Below are positions 9,050-19,000 of a DNA stretch of 27,300 nt, one piece after another. The number at the start of each line of letters is the position of its first letter. The first letter of the stretch is position 1. The DNA comes from an uncultured Ellagibacter sp. (GTDB lineage: Bacteria; Actinomycetota; Coriobacteriia; Coriobacteriales; Eggerthellaceae), in the NCBI GenBank assembly GCA_934654815.1, contig CAKUGU010000032.1:1-27300 (forward strand), given 5' to 3'. The notes under the pieces were generated by a model. It was not told the origin of the DNA and did not search any database. It saw nothing but the letters and a program-made list of their open reading frames with translations. The translations under genes were made by a program, and so were the position numbers.

Positions 9050-10926
9050 GGATCGGCTACGCCTGCAAGTACGTGCCCGTCGAGGCGCTCGAGTCGATGG
9101 GCGCCCACATGGTGCGCATCGAGCCCGACGAGAAGCTCACGAGCTTCGATACGGCCGAGGCGCGCATGCATGCCAACATCTGCAGCTTCGCGAAGGCCGC
9201 GTTCGAGACAGTGGTCGCAAGCGACCTCGACGGGGTCGTGCTGACCACGTGCTGCGACAGCATGCGACGGCTCGCCGACGCGCTTGCCGCCGAGATGCCG
9301 GAAGGCTTCGTGCGCACGCTCGACGTCCCGCGGACGACGACGCCCGCCGCCTGCGCGCTATTCGAACGCCGCGTGCGCGAGCTGCTCGACTCCTACGGAA
9401 AGGCTTCTGACCAGCCGTTTTCCGAGGAGAAGCTCTTCGCCGAGCTCGGGGGAACGGCATGCCCGGCGAAAGACGCGTGCGACGTTGCAAAGGCTTCCGC
9501 TCCGGATGGCGCGCCGAACGAGACGCACTCGACAGATGGCGCGCCGAACGCGCCCGATACGCCGGAGGAGGATCCCGTCGAGCGCATGGTGCGCAACGAG
9601 GTTTCCCTATCCCCCGCACTCGTCAACGTCGGCATCGCCGGCGCCCGCGCGAACCGCGCGATCAAGCGGATCCTTGAAGACCGCGGCGTGAACATCGCGT
9701 TCGACATCACCTGCACGAACGCGCGCCGTCGTTTCATGCCCCGAAAACGGGACACTCTTTCGCGCTATGTGCACGACGTGCTCGCGCAGGTCCCCTGCGC
9801 CCGCATGGAGGACATCGCCCTGCGCGAGGAATTCCTGCAACGCGTCGCGCTCGAGATCGACGGGATCGTCTACCACACCGTGCAGTTCTGCGACATGTAC
9901 TCCTACGAGTATTCCCAGCTGAAACGCGAGTCTGAGCTGCCCTTGCTCGCGATCGAGACCGATTGCACGGCCTCGAGTCAAGGTCAGATCCTCACGCGGC
10001 TCGAGGCGTTCCTCGAGTCCATCGGCGCGACGAAGCAGGCATCGCGCACGGAAGGCGCCGTGTCCAACGGCACCGTTCCCACCCCGAACCCCTCTTCCCC
10101 GAAAGGTACCCTCATGAGCAAACCAGCTTCGAGCGCACACGCCGGCGCGCGTTACTTCGCCGGCATCGACAGCGGATCGACCTCGACGAACGCCGTCGTT
10201 ATCGACGACGAGGGGAACATCGCGGCCTCGGTGGTCGTGCGCACGGGCGCGAAGGCGGGGAAATCGGCCGAACGCGCCTACCGCGAGGTCATCGAGCGCG
10301 CGGGGCTCACGAAGGCCGACATCGCCCGCACGGTCTCGACCGGCTACGGGCGCGTGAGCATCCCCTTCGCCGACGAGAACGTGACCGAGATCAGCTGCCA
10401 CGGGCGCGGGGCTCACTACTTCAACCCCGCGGTCCGCACCATCCTCGACATCGGTGGGCAGGACAGCAAGGCCATCCATGTCAACGCCGCAGGTGAAGTG
10501 ACCGATTTCGCCATGAACGACAAGTGCGCCGCAGGCACCGGGCGCTTCCTGGAAATGATCGCGCGCTCGCTCGAGATGAGCCTCGACGAGCTAGGACCGG
10601 CGGCGCTCGCCAGCAAGAAGCGCCTCGAGATCACGAGCATGTGCTCGGTGTTCGCCGAGTCGGAGGTGATTTCGCTCATCGCGAACAACGAGGAGAAATC
10701 CGACATCGCCGCCGGCGTGTGCCGCGCCGTCGCCGGCAAGTCGCATTCGCTCATGCGCCGCGTGGGGCTCGAGGGCGCGTTCATGATGACGGGCGGCGTG
10801 GCCAAGAACCCCGGCGTCGTGCACGCGGTCGAGGAGCTGATTGGCGAGAAGCTCTACATCTGCCCGGAACCGGAAATCGTCGGAGCAACCGGCGCCGCCC
10901 TTTTGGCGATGGAACAATCAAACTGA
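9046..10926 (+). CDS. Fusion: 2-hydroxyacyl-CoA dehydratase subunit plus ATP-dependent activase
   Basis: A 626-residue protein made of two normally separate proteins. Residues 1-326 are a second D-component subunit: MRIGYACKYVPVEALE, TTCCDS (68-72), FCDMYSYEYS (281-290), ETDCTASSQGQILTRLEAF. It carries a 50-residue linker-like insertion (about 135-180) with a ten-residue repeat. Residues about 368-626 are a BadF/HgdC-type activase of the actin-like ATPase fold: GIDSGSTSTNAVV (phosphate 1), ILDIGGQDSK, NDKCAAGTGRF (C494), SMCSVFAESE (C533) and MTGGVAKNPG. C494 and C533 match the pair that holds the [4Fe-4S] cluster between two activase monomers. The ATG at 9046 overlaps the upstream stop. An internal ATG at 10114 (M357), with GAAAGG upstream, could yield a free activase. 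The frame is open further upstream, but only as a shadow of the preceding gene. Confidence 0.92.
   Translation: MRIGYACKYVPVEALESMGAHMVRIEPDEKLTSFDTAEARMHANICSFAKAAFETVVASDLDGVVLTTCCDSMRRLADALAAEMPEGFVRTLDVPRTTTPAACALFERRVRELLDSYGKASDQPFSEEKLFAELGGTACPAKDACDVAKASAPDGAPNETHSTDGAPNAPDTPEEDPVERMVRNEVSLSPALVNVGIAGARANRAIKRILEDRGVNIAFDITCTNARRRFMPRKRDTLSRYVHDVLAQVPCARMEDIALREEFLQRVALEIDGIVYHTVQFCDMYSYEYSQLKRESELPLLAIETDCTASSQGQILTRLEAFLESIGATKQASRTEGAVSNGTVPTPNPSSPKGTLMSKPASSAHAGARYFAGIDSGSTSTNAVVIDDEGNIAASVVVRTGAKAGKSAERAYREVIERAGLTKADIARTVSTGYGRVSIPFADENVTEISCHGRGAHYFNPAVRTILDIGGQDSKAIHVNAAGEVTDFAMNDKCAAGTGRFLEMIARSLEMSLDELGPAALASKKRLEITSMCSVFAESEVISLIANNEEKSDIAAGVCRAVAGKSHSLMRRVGLEGAFMMTGGVAKNPGVVHAVEELIGEKLYICPEPEIVGATGAALLAMEQSN
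9505..9550 (+). repeat. 30-bp tandem duplication in the linker of the fusion gene
   Basis: GATGGCGCGCCGAACG occurs at 9505-9520 and again at 9535-9550, a period of exactly 30 bases or ten codons. It encodes the repeated DGAPN peptide in the linker-like insertion. It looks like a recent in-frame duplication in unstructured sequence. Confidence 0.8.
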
Positions 10927-10949
10927 ACTAAAAACTCTCGACAGCAATC

Positions 10950-10978
10950 TCTTTTACTATTATGAGCTGCGTTACAAT
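10950..10978 (+). promoter_or_regulatory. Possible queA promoter
   Basis: TCTTTT (10950-10955) and TACAAT (10973-10978) are 17 bases apart in a locally AT-rich stretch, 35 bases before the queA ATG. The same GTTACAAT string is found before the DUF308 gene. The -35 match is weak, so queA may also be read from the upstream operon. Confidence 0.35.
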
Positions 10979-11012
10979 TGCGCATGCAAAGCAGCAACTA
11001 AAGGATGACCGC

Positions 11013-12206
11013 ATGAGAACCGAAGATTTCAACTACGACCTGCCCGAAGAGCTCATCGCGCAGGAGCCGGCGCCGGTGCGCGACGCGTGCCGCATGCTCG
11101 TGATGGACCGAGAGACGGGCGCGCTCGAGGACTGCATCTTCCGCGACATCGAAGAATACCTGCGACCGGGCGACCTTCTCGTGGCGAACGAGACGCGTGT
11201 CATGCCCGCTCGCCTCCTGGGCGCGAAGCGCGGAACCGGCGGGCAGGCAGAAGTGTTCCTGCTCCGCGAGGTAAAGGGGGCGCCCGCTTCCCCCTACCTT
11301 GACGAATCGCTCACCGAATCCGCTAATCAACAGGCGATTTGGGAAGTGCTCGTGCGCCCGGGCAAGCGCCTGAAGCCGGGAAGCGGCGCCATCGTCGACT
11401 TCACCGACAAACAGGGCAACGTCGCGCTTTCCGCCGAGATCGTCGACTGGGCGTCCGCCAAGACCGACGCCGCAGCAGCAGGCGAATCCGCTGCCGAAAG
11501 CGGCGCCGAGGCCTCCGCTGCAAAAGGCGAGCGCATCGCGCGGCTCACGACGACGCTTCCCTCGCTTGACGAGGCGCTTCACGCGGTCGGTCACACCCCG
11601 CTGCCGCCCTACATCAAGAACTACGCCGGCGACGAGGAACTGTACCAAACGGTGTACTCGCGCCGCGAAAGCTCGGCAGCAGCCCCGACGGCGGGCCTGC
11701 ACTTCACGCCCGAGCTCATCGAGCGTTTGAAAGCGAAGGGCGTCCGCTGGGAAACGGTCGATTTGGAAGTGGGTTTGGACACATTCCGCATCGTCGACGA
11801 GGACGACCCGGCCAAGCACAAGATGCACACCGAGTACTACACCGTGCCGCAGAAGACCGTCGACGCGATCAACGAGACGCATGCGGCGGGCGGACGCGTC
11901 ATCGCCGTGGGAACCACGTCGACGCGCAGCCTCGAAAGCGCCTGGGACGCTTCAGCGAACGGCGGCAAGGGCGCCATCACCGCCCGCAACCGCGACACGA
12001 CGAGCCTGTATCTCCTCCCCGGCAGCGCCTTCCACGTGATCGACGGCCTCATCACGAACTTCCACGTGCCGAAGAGCACACTCATGATGCTCGTGAGCGC
12101 CTTCTCAAGCCGCGAGAACATCATGAACGCCTACCATCATGCCATCGAGAACCGCTACCGCATGCTCTCCTTCGGCGATGCCATGTTCATCAAGCCACGG
12201 GAATAG
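11013..12206 (+). CDS. queA: S-adenosylmethionine:tRNA ribosyltransferase-isomerase
   Basis: QueA moves the ribosyl part of SAM onto preQ1 in tRNA and makes epoxyqueuosine, the substrate of QueH. Conserved blocks are FNYDLPEELIAQEPAPVRDACRML-like at the start, LLVANETRVMPARL, AAPTAGLHFTPELIERL, the VGLDTF and GTTSTRSLES stretches, and LPGSAFHVIDGLITNFHVPK-like near the end. It has 397 residues, about 45-50 more than usual. The excess is an insertion after FLLREV (KGAPASPYLDESLTES) and an Ala/Glu/Ser-rich loop (TDAAAAGESAAESGAEAS) in the middle beta domain. I chose the ATG at 11013 because AAAGGA precedes it; the 17 codons upstream lack a ribosome site and family similarity. A strong terminator follows. 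Confidence 0.96.
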   Translation: MRTEDFNYDLPEELIAQEPAPVRDACRMLVMDRETGALEDCIFRDIEEYLRPGDLLVANETRVMPARLLGAKRGTGGQAEVFLLREVKGAPASPYLDESLTESANQQAIWEVLVRPGKRLKPGSGAIVDFTDKQGNVALSAEIVDWASAKTDAAAAGESAAESGAEASAAKGERIARLTTTLPSLDEALHAVGHTPLPPYIKNYAGDEELYQTVYSRRESSAAAPTAGLHFTPELIERLKAKGVRWETVDLEVGLDTFRIVDEDDPAKHKMHTEYYTVPQKTVDAINETHAAGGRVIAVGTTSTRSLESAWDASANGGKGAITARNRDTTSLYLLPGSAFHVIDGLITNFHVPKSTLMMLVSAFSSRENIMNAYHHAIENRYRMLSFGDAMFIKPRE

Positions 12207-12226
12207 AGCCATCCCATCTGCAGAGC

Positions 12227-12280
12227 GAGGGGGCTGCTTGGGAATTCTTTTCCTCAAGCAGCCCCCTCTCTATTTCCCTT
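12227..12280 (+). terminator. Intrinsic terminator of queA
   Basis: The 14-bp perfect stem GAGGGGGCTGCTTG / CAAGCAGCCCCCTC (12227-12240, 12255-12268) is followed by TCTATTTCCCTTATT, starting 20 bases after the queA stop. It closes the transcript that starts at queH or at queA. Confidence 0.85.
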
Positions 12281-12313
12281 ATTCCGTGTCAAGAAGCAAC
12301 GTTCGACCTGCCC

Positions 12314-12418
12314 GCTCGTCATCTTCCGACGGACCGCGAAGCTTCGCGCACGCATCGACCCAAGTCGTAGCACGTCCAACTTTCGAGGCGCTTCGCAGCC
12401 CGCCGGAAGAGGACGAGC
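12314..12418 (-). repeat. Hairpin element 1 (diverged copy, minus orientation)
   Basis: Arms 12314-12342 and 12390-12418 pair over 29 positions around an inner region of 47 bases. The 55-base core (12339-12393) is an inverted copy of the core of element 2: the outer 19 and 18 bases are identical and the middle 18 have diverged. The arms outside the core are unrelated to those of element 2 but still pair. Within the core a second stem, 12362-12367 with 12377-12382, encloses a nine-base loop. If transcribed from the minus strand, four of the non-Watson-Crick positions (three in the arms, one in the inner stem) become G-U pairs; from the plus strand they are A-C clashes. One T-C clash remains. 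No known family is recognised. Confidence 0.75.
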
Positions 12419-12476
12419 TGCCCGATGAGAAATGCAGCATTGGAACCCTCTAACAGGAACAGCAGTCTTAAAAGCA

Positions 12477-12585
12477 GTTCGAGGGCTCGCTTGGGGAGAT
12501 ATAAAGCGCCTCGAAAGTTGGCACAGATGCAACTCGAACCGATGCGTGCGCGAAGCTTTATATCTCCCCAAGCGAGCCCTCGAAC
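12477..12585 (+). repeat. Hairpin element 2 (perfect 31-bp stem, plus orientation)
   Basis: Arms 12477-12507 and 12555-12585 are perfect reverse complements over 31 bases and enclose 47 bases. The 55-base core (12504-12558) is shared with element 1 in the opposite orientation. Inside it, AGTTG (12516-12520) and CAACT (12530-12534) form a small stem with a nine-base loop, at the same place as in element 1. It starts 18 bases past the ligA stop. On the minus strand it is followed by TGCTTTTAAG, so it may also end ligA transcription. The 58 bases between elements 1 and 2 hold nothing else I can identify. Confidence 0.85.
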
Positions 12586-12602
12586 AGACAGGTCAAATAG
12601 AG

Positions 12603-15340
<2,738 letters not shown>

Positions 15341-15380
15341 CGATAATCAGCCTCCTTGATACTTGGATTCCTTCGCGCCT

Positions 15381-15386
15381 ATTGTA
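15381..15386 (-). promoter_or_regulatory. Possible -10 box of the DUF308 gene
   Basis: On the minus strand GGTTACAATAG contains TACAAT, about 40 bases before the DUF308 ATG. No good -35 box is visible. The rest of 15387-15521, downstream of nnrD, contains short GC-rich inverted repeats (for example GGCCGG with CCGGCC) but no convincing terminator. Confidence 0.35.
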
Positions 15387-15521
15387 ACCGCTTTCTCGCC
15401 ATGCGAGACGCGGCGAGGCCCGAACGTTTCACGATTGCAACGGGCCGGTAAACCCTCACGTCGCCGGCCTTCGCTTTTAAGTGGCCGAAGACTCGCGCTC
15501 GCATCCGTCGCGGCCGCAGCG

Positions 15522-16421
15522 CTAGATCCGCGCCTCGAGCGGGTTTCGCTCCTGCGCCTCGAGCCGTTTAATCGCAGCGGGAAGGTAGCGCGGCACGTCC
15601 TCCGCAACCACGCACGTTTCCGTCAAATCGGCAGCGGCGGCGCGGCCCGCCCACGCGTGTAGCGTTGCCCCAATGACGCATGCGTCGAAGGGGTCGGCAT
15701 CCTGCGCCAACAGCGCGCCGATCATCCCCGCGAGGACGTCTCCCGTGCCCGCCTTGGCGAGCGCCGCGCTCCCGTCGGACACGACCGCGATCTGCTCGCC
15801 GTCCGAGACGTAGCTTTTCGGCCCCTTCACCAGCACGATCGCGCCATAGACAAGGGACAAAAGACGCGAGAGTTCCGCCGGGTCGGAGGTCGGCAGATCG
15901 AACGGGCGGGCCAGCCGAGCCGCCTCGCCCGCATGCGGCGTCAGCACCGTCCGCAACCCACATTCGAAACGACGGCGCAGAAGACCCTGCCCCTGTTCGG
16001 CAGCGAGAACCGTGAGCGCGCCGCCGTCTACCAGCAGCGGCGCGCACGTCTTCTTCAGCGCACGCAGGGTCGCGTCGATACACGCATCGTCATCGGAATC
16101 GAACCCGGGGCCGACCACGCATGCCTCAGGATGCCCTTCGCGAGCACACGGGAAATCGCTCCCATGAAGCTTCTTCCATGAGCGCACCACGAGCGAGGGA
16201 CTTACCGCACGCACGACCTCGACCGCTTGCGGTGCGCAGATGACCTGGGTGTATCCCGCTCCCATGCGTTGGCTTGCCACCGCGGCGAGCGCGGCGGCCC
16301 CCGGATAGCGCTTGCTCCCGGCGATGACCGTGAGCTTGCCGCGCGTGTACTTGTTCGCGTTAGCACGAAGCTTCGGCATCGCAGCGCGAAGCTTCGCATC
16401 AGAGTATTTCCAAATCAGCAT
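15522..16421 (-). CDS. nnrD: ADP-dependent NAD(P)H-hydrate dehydratase
   Basis: This ribokinase-like enzyme repairs hydrated NADH and NADPH at the cost of ADP. It is 299 residues long and corresponds to the C-terminal half of the YjeF/Nnr protein. Motifs: KLTVIAGSKRYPGAAALAA near the start, VVGPGFDSDD, LLVDGGAL, VLTPHAGEAARLA, VLVKGPKSYV and the nucleotide-binding AKAGTGDVLAGMIGALLAQ. The NnrE epimerase domain, often fused upstream, is absent from the window and is presumably encoded elsewhere. I chose the ATG at 16421, which has GGGAGGG eight bases upstream; a TTG start five codons earlier would bury that site. It is the third gene of the glmS-acpS-nnrD operon, 63 bases after acpS. Confidence 0.94.
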   Translation of the reverse strand: MLIWKYSDAKLRAAMPKLRANANKYTRGKLTVIAGSKRYPGAAALAAVASQRMGAGYTQVICAPQAVEVVRAVSPSLVVRSWKKLHGSDFPCAREGHPEACVVGPGFDSDDDACIDATLRALKKTCAPLLVDGGALTVLAAEQGQGLLRRRFECGLRTVLTPHAGEAARLARPFDLPTSDPAELSRLLSLVYGAIVLVKGPKSYVSDGEQIAVVSDGSAALAKAGTGDVLAGMIGALLAQDADPFDACVIGATLHAWAGRAAAADLTETCVVAEDVPRYLPAAIKRLEAQERNPLEARI

Positions 16422-16484
16422 GGCCTTCCCTCCCAAGCATCACGCTGTCGCCGGGCATGCCACGCGTCGCATCCGCACGGCGAA

Positions 16485-17072
16485 TCAGCGCCCCAAGCCT
16501 TCTGCCGACACCTCATGGCTCGACGGGACGGCGTCGATGTCGTCGAGCATGGCGCGCGCCTCCTTGAATTGGCGCCCCAGCTCGACCATCGGGTCCTTAT
16601 GCTCTTCGGCCGCGCGACGCGAGTCGTCGGTGATCGCGAGCGCGCACGCCACCGCGTCGGTGTGCGTGTACGACAGCGAGATCGGCAGCTCGCGCACGCC
16701 CATCTCACGCGCGATCTGCTTGGCCCGGCCGGAAAGCACCACGTAGGGGCGGCCCTTCGATGAGCGCTTCACCTCGATGTCTCGCACCCCGATGCCGCGG
16801 GAAAAGCCCGTCCCGAGCGCCTTCACCACGGCTTCCTTCGCGGCGAAGCGCGTGGCGTAGTGCACCTCGGGCGCGGCGGTCGCGTCGCAGTAACAGCACT
16901 CCTCGCAGGAAAACACCCGGCGCGCGAACGACGGTGTGCGCTCGAGGATGCGCTTCATGCGCTCGATCTCCACGATGTCGACGCCAAGCCCCACCGCCCC
17001 CTCGATCGGGGGAAGCGAAGCGGCGACCGCCTCCTCGGCGGCGCGCACGGCGTCCTTCTTGCGTGACGGCAT
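16485..17072 (-). CDS. acpS: Holo-[acyl-carrier-protein] synthase with N- and C-terminal extensions
   Basis: AcpS transfers phosphopantetheine from CoA to the carrier-protein serine. Magnesium-site residues D32 (GLGVDIVEIERMKR) and E80 (FAAKEAVVKALGTGF) are present, along with the ending ISLSYTHTDAVACALA. The catalytic domain covers about residues 26-150. At 195 residues the protein is about 70 longer than usual. There is a 25-residue N-terminal extension and a 45-residue hydrophilic tail (SRRAAEEHKD onward). A cluster of cysteines (C56, C59, C60, C62) replaces the usual FTEAE-type segment. AGGGG at the end of glmS serves as the ribosome site, nine bases after the glmS stop. Confidence 0.92.
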   Translation of the reverse strand: MPSRKKDAVRAAEEAVAASLPPIEGAVGLGVDIVEIERMKRILERTPSFARRVFSCEECCYCDATAAPEVHYATRFAAKEAVVKALGTGFSRGIGVRDIEVKRSSKGRPYVVLSGRAKQIAREMGVRELPISLSYTHTDAVACALAITDDSRRAAEEHKDPMVELGRQFKEARAMLDDIDAVPSSHEVSAEGLGR

Positions 17073-17081
17073 GCGCGACCC

Positions 17082-18908
17082 CTATTCGACCGTAACCGAT
17101 TTGGCCAGGTTGCGCGGCTGGTCGACGTCGCACCCGCGCTCGACGGCGATGGCGCGCGCGAACAACTGCAAAGGCACGCTCGCGGTGATGGCCGAGAACG
17201 CGTCGCGCACCTTGGGGATGTAGATCACGTGGTCGGCGTTCTGCTTGATGTCCTCGTCGCCTTCGGTCGCCACCGCCACGATCATCGCGCCGCGTGCCTT
17301 GCTTTCCTGCAGGTTGGAGACGACCTTGTCGTACACCGGGCTCTTCGTCGCGATGGCGATGACGGGGAAGCCCTCGTCGATGAGCGCGATCGGGCCGTGT
17401 TTCATCTCGCCGGCGGGGTACGCCTCGGCGTGCAGATAGCTGATCTCCTTCAGCTTGAGCGCGCCCTCGTAGCTGATCGCCGCGCCCATGCCGCGGCCGA
17501 TGAACAGCGCGTCGTGTGCGTCCTTGCAGGCGCGAGCGGCTTCCTCAATGGCGGGCTTGCACTCGGTTAAGATGCGTTCCACCTGATCGGCGGTATCGGC
17601 GAGCTCGCGGAACAACAGGCGGATCTGGTTCATGCGCAGCTTGCCCTTCGCTTGCGCGAGCAGCATCGCGAGAAGCGTCAGGCTCACGACCTGACCCAAG
17701 AACGACTTCGTCGACGCGACGGCGATCTCCTTGTTCGCCTTCGTGTAGATGACGCCGTCGGACTCGCGCGCAACGGGGCTTCCCACCACGTTCGTGATGC
17801 CGAACACGCGCGCGCCCTTCACACGGGCATCGCGGATGGCGGCGAGGGTGTCGGCGGTTTCGCCCGACTGCGACACCGCGACCACGAGCGTCGTCGGCGT
17901 GATGATGGGGTTGCGGTAGCGGAATTCGCTCGCGACCTCGCACTCGGTCGGGATACGCGCCCAGCCCTCGATGAGGTTCTTCGCGATGAGACCCGCGTGG
18001 TAGCTCGTGCCGCAGGCGATGACGTACACGCGGTCGATGAGGTTGAGCTCCTCGGGCGAAAGGTCGAGCTCGTCGATGGAAAGCGCGCCGTTCACAAGGC
18101 GCCCGGCGAGCGTGTCGCGGATGACGCGCGGCTGCTCGTGGATCTCCTTCAGCATGAAGTGGGGGTAGCCGCCCTTCTCGGCCAGATCGACGTCCCAGTC
18201 GACGTGCGTCACCTTCGGGGAGATGGGATTGCCCGCCTCATCGGTGTACTCGATGGCCGTGGCAGTAAGACGCGCATACTGGTTGTCGCCCAAGATGACC
18301 ACGTCGCGTGTGGCGTCGATCATGGCGATCATGTCGGAGGCGACGTAGGTTCCGTCGGCACCCTGTCCGATGACGATAGGGGAATCCTTGCGCGTCACCG
18401 CGATGACGCCCGGCTCCATGTCGCACACCACGGCCAGACCGTACGCGCCGACGATATGCGAGCACGCCTCGCGCAGCGCGGCGACGATGTCGCCATCGTA
18501 GGCTTCCTCGATCAGGTGGGCGACGACCTCGGTGTCGGTCTCGCTCGTGAACACGTGCCCGCGGCCGGCAAGCTCTTCGCGCAGCTCGGCGAAATTCTCG
18601 ATGATGCCGTTGTGCACAACGGCGATGTGCCCGCCGCACGACGTGTGCGGATGCGCGTTCGCCTCACTCGGTTTGCCATGCGTTGCCCAACGGGTGTGCC
18701 CGATTCCGCAGGTTCCTTCGAAGTTGAAGTGGGAAAGCGTGTGCTCCAAGCTCGCGACTTTGCCCTTGCGGTGGATGACCTCGAGCTTGCCCGCTTCCTG
18801 CACGGCGACGCCGGCAGAGTCGTAGCCGCGGTACTCAAGCCGCGTCAAGCCCTTGATAAGAATGCCCTGAGCAGGGTTTTTGCCTGTGTAACCGACGATT
18901 CCGCACAT
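17082..18908 (-). CDS. glmS: Glutamine-fructose-6-phosphate aminotransferase (isomerizing)
   Basis: GlmS makes glucosamine-6-phosphate from fructose-6-phosphate and glutamine, the entry to UDP-GlcNAc and peptidoglycan. The 608-residue length is standard. The class II amidotransferase nucleophile is C2 (MCGIVGYTG), followed by GHTRWATHG, HNGIIENF and SETDTEV. Two SIS domains follow: ACGTSYHAG, VSQSGETADT, ISYEGALKLKEISYLHAE-like and the end DQPRNLAKSVTVE. AAGGAG lies eight bases before the ATG. The predicted 5' leader is about 30 bases, too short for a glmS ribozyme. It is the first gene of the glmS-acpS-nnrD operon. Confidence 0.98.
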   Translation of the reverse strand: MCGIVGYTGKNPAQGILIKGLTRLEYRGYDSAGVAVQEAGKLEVIHRKGKVASLEHTLSHFNFEGTCGIGHTRWATHGKPSEANAHPHTSCGGHIAVVHNGIIENFAELREELAGRGHVFTSETDTEVVAHLIEEAYDGDIVAALREACSHIVGAYGLAVVCDMEPGVIAVTRKDSPIVIGQGADGTYVASDMIAMIDATRDVVILGDNQYARLTATAIEYTDEAGNPISPKVTHVDWDVDLAEKGGYPHFMLKEIHEQPRVIRDTLAGRLVNGALSIDELDLSPEELNLIDRVYVIACGTSYHAGLIAKNLIEGWARIPTECEVASEFRYRNPIITPTTLVVAVSQSGETADTLAAIRDARVKGARVFGITNVVGSPVARESDGVIYTKANKEIAVASTKSFLGQVVSLTLLAMLLAQAKGKLRMNQIRLLFRELADTADQVERILTECKPAIEEAARACKDAHDALFIGRGMGAAISYEGALKLKEISYLHAEAYPAGEMKHGPIALIDEGFPVIAIATKSPVYDKVVSNLQESKARGAMIVAVATEGDEDIKQNADHVIYIPKVRDAFSAITASVPLQLFARAIAVERGCDVDQPRNLAKSVTVE

Positions 18909-18929
18909 GCGCAGATCTCCTTGTCACTC

Positions 18930-18952
18930 GAGCGTGCAACGCTCCTATTTTA
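18930..18952 (-). promoter_or_regulatory. Possible glmS promoter with palindrome at the start site
   Basis: On the minus strand TAAAAT (18947-18952) is a good -10 box, 39 bases before glmS, with no clear -35 box. Directly downstream, over the likely start site, is GAGCGT-TGC-ACGCTC (18930-18944), which could be an operator or a short leader hairpin. Nothing further is seen between glmS and the transporter operon. Confidence 0.4.
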
Positions 18953-19000
18953 GGCGATATGCGCGCCCATGCCGGAAAGCGCGGTCCCCAAACCAGAAAA

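Noticed and set aside
12314..12585. Integron attC sites or a CRISPR array
   Set aside because: The arms lack the attC core sequences and spacing, and there is no integrase nearby. There are only two inverted units, not direct repeats with spacers.
16369..16405. Repeated GAAGCTTCG strings resembling part of the hairpin core
   Set aside because: They encode the repeated KLRA residues at the start of NnrD and match the core over only a few bases.
18909..19000. A glmS ribozyme upstream of glmS
   Set aside because: The gap is only 92 bases and the likely leader about 30, too short for the ribozyme, and no ribozyme core is visible.
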